A stretch of DNA of 64,000 nt, taken from contig NZ_CP135033.1 in the NCBI RefSeq assembly GCF_039394605.1, positions 310,001 to 374,000 on the forward strand, given 5' to 3'. Below, piece by piece: positions 62,765 through 64,000 of the stretch. The stretch comes from Buchnera aphidicola (Kurisakia onigurumii) (GTDB lineage Bacteria; Pseudomonadota; Gammaproteobacteria; Enterobacterales; Enterobacteriaceae). The position numbers and the translations under genes were made by a program. How positions within the stretch are numbered: position 1 is the first letter of the stretch; each line of letters begins with the position of its first letter. The notes below the pieces were generated by a model. It saw nothing but the letters and a program-made list of their open reading frames with translations. It was not told the DNA's origin and did not search any database.

Positions 62765-64000
62765 ATGATATCAAAAAAAAATGAAATTTTATTAAATCAA
62801 GAAGAAAGAAACATAAGAAAAATAAAACTGAATAATATTCAAAAAAAAGGTTTTAATTTTCCTAATAATTTTAAGATCAATAATACTATCGAAATATTAT
62901 GCAAAAAATATAATCATCTGAATATACAAGATTTAAAAAAAAAAGATATTAATATAAATATCGCAGGTAGAATAATTAATAAAAGAGTTATGGGAAAAGC
63001 ATCTTTTATTACCTTACAGGAAAAATATTATACAATACAAGTATATGTTAAAGAAGATAATTTACCAATTTTATTTTATAAAAATGAATTTAAAAAATGG
63101 GATATAGGAGACATAATAGGGGTAATCGGTTGTTTATTTAAAACTAAAACAAATGAGTTATCTATAAGAAGTATAAAACTTATTTTACTTACTAAATCTA
63201 TACGATCTTTACCGGATAAATTCCACGGACTTATTAATAAAGAAATACGATATAGACAAAGATATTTGGATTTAATATGTAATAAAAATCAATTTAAAAT
63301 TTTCATACAACGATCAAATATAATAAATTGTATACGAGAATATATGATTAAAAAAAAATTTTTAGAAGTTGAAACTCCTATGTTACAAAATATACCAGGA
63401 GGAGCATCAGCTAAACCTTTTTCTACTTATCATAATTCCTTAAATAATTCTATGTATTTACGAATTTCTCCTGAGTTATATTTAAAAAAACTAATCATAG
63501 GAGGTTTTACCCGTATTTTTGAAATTAATCGTAGTTTTCGAAATGAAGGTATTTCTTATCGGCATAATCCCGAATTTACTATGATGGAAATATATCAATC
63601 ATATACAACATATAAAGATATGATGATTTTAATAGAAAAAATATTTAAAAAAATAACAAAAAAAATATTTGGAAGTTTTGAAATAAAATGTGGCAATAAT
63701 ACTATTAATTTTAATAAAAAATTTACAATTTTAACTATAAAAGAATCAATAGTTAAATTTAATTCATCAATTGATTTAGAAAGTCTTAATAATTTAAAAA
63801 AAATAAAAAAAATTGCAAAATTAAATAAAATAAAAATTAAAAAAACATGGGAAATAGAAAGAATACAATTAGAAATATTTGAAAAAATTACAGAAAAAAA
63901 AATTCTACAACCTACTTTTATTATTGAATATCCTGTATCACAATCACCACTAGCCAGAAGAAATGAGTTAAATAAAAAATTAACAGATAGATTTGAACTA
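62765..64000 (+). CDS. lysS: Lysine--tRNA ligase, 3' end outside window
   Basis: Class II synthetase charging tRNA-Lys. The first 412 codons are present and the gene continues past the right edge. Seen: anticodon-binding OB fold (INIAGRIINKRVMGKASFITL), motif 1 region (EVETPMLQNIPGGASAKPF), motif 2 (FRNEGISYRHNPEFTMME) and FIIEYPVSQSPLARRN. ATG at 62765 follows AGAGATA after the prfB stop, so the two are probably cotranscribed, as prfB-lysS in E. coli. recJ, upstream of prfB in E. coli, is absent. Confidence 0.96.
   Translation, partial: MISKKNEILLNQEERNIRKIKLNNIQKKGFNFPNNFKINNTIEILCKKYNHLNIQDLKKKDININIAGRIINKRVMGKASFITLQEKYYTIQVYVKEDNLPILFYKNEFKKWDIGDIIGVIGCLFKTKTNELSIRSIKLILLTKSIRSLPDKFHGLINKEIRYRQRYLDLICNKNQFKIFIQRSNIINCIREYMIKKKFLEVETPMLQNIPGGASAKPFSTYHNSLNNSMYLRISPELYLKKLIIGGFTRIFEINRSFRNEGISYRHNPEFTMMEIYQSYTTYKDMMILIEKIFKKITKKIFGSFEIKCGNNTINFNKKFTILTIKESIVKFNSSIDLESLNNLKKIKKIAKLNKIKIKKTWEIERIQLEIFEKITEKKILQPTFIIEYPVSQSPLARRNELNKKLTDRFEL

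Overview
The window is a piece of an extremely AT-rich, gene-dense chromosome. Homologues and local gene order match Escherichia coli and above all Buchnera aphidicola, the obligate nutritional endosymbiont of aphids. Signs of this are the runs alaS-csrA-tRNA-Ser-tRNA-Arg-gshA, rpsP-rimM-trmD-rplS, nusA-infB-rbfA-rpsO-pnp, metT-leuW-gln tRNAs and the cluster cysJIHGDNC, together with the absence of mobile elements, phage genes, toxins, CRISPR or transcription regulators apart from CsrA. Host aphid and strain cannot be read from the sequence. I identify 55 protein genes (two cut by the window ends) and six tRNA genes; no rRNA or insertion sequence is seen.

Layout. 1-4600: trhO (partial) and valS on the minus strand, then a 975-base stretch with no gene. 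4601-6067: argI and ridA. 6154-20000: a long minus-strand block of RNA and translation genes (deaD with a small leader ORF, pnp, rpsO, rbfA, infB, nusA, tRNA-Leu, secG, ftsH, rlmE, greA). 20184-22528: ibaG, rplU, rpmA, obgE. 22621-23463: rpsI and rplM. 23769-28406: pheA, ffh, rpsP, rimM, trmD, rplS. 28544-31645: tldD, aroQ, rluD. 31817-38304: alaS, csrA, two tRNAs, gshA, endA, rsmE. 38301-39361: rpiA and three tRNAs. 39535-44203: glnS, pyrG, eno. 44456-53210: complete sulfate-assimilation cluster. 53452-64000: dsbA, polA in two parts, engB, typA, gmk, ygfZ, prfB, lysS (partial).

Function. Most genes serve translation, ribosome and tRNA maturation, and RNA decay. The nutritional genes are pheA (phenylalanine), aroQ (shikimate pathway), argI (arginine), gshA (glutathione) and the cys cluster (sulfate to sulfide), consistent with a symbiont provisioning its host. 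PheA has lost both motifs that bind phenylalanine for feedback inhibition, which fits overproduction.

The notable signals are decay and rewiring of known genes rather than a new system. polA is split by two in-frame stops exactly between its 5'-nuclease and Klenow parts, and the Klenow part has lost its proofreading residues. rluD is split by one missing base in an A tract. prfB has lost the usual programmed frameshift and carries A13 just after that site. A 25-codon leader ORF overlapping the deaD start survives. The nusA ATG has apparently become ATA behind a perfect Shine-Dalgarno sequence. Two convergent gene pairs share their stop codons in a single TTAA. I found no convincing undescribed multi-gene system.
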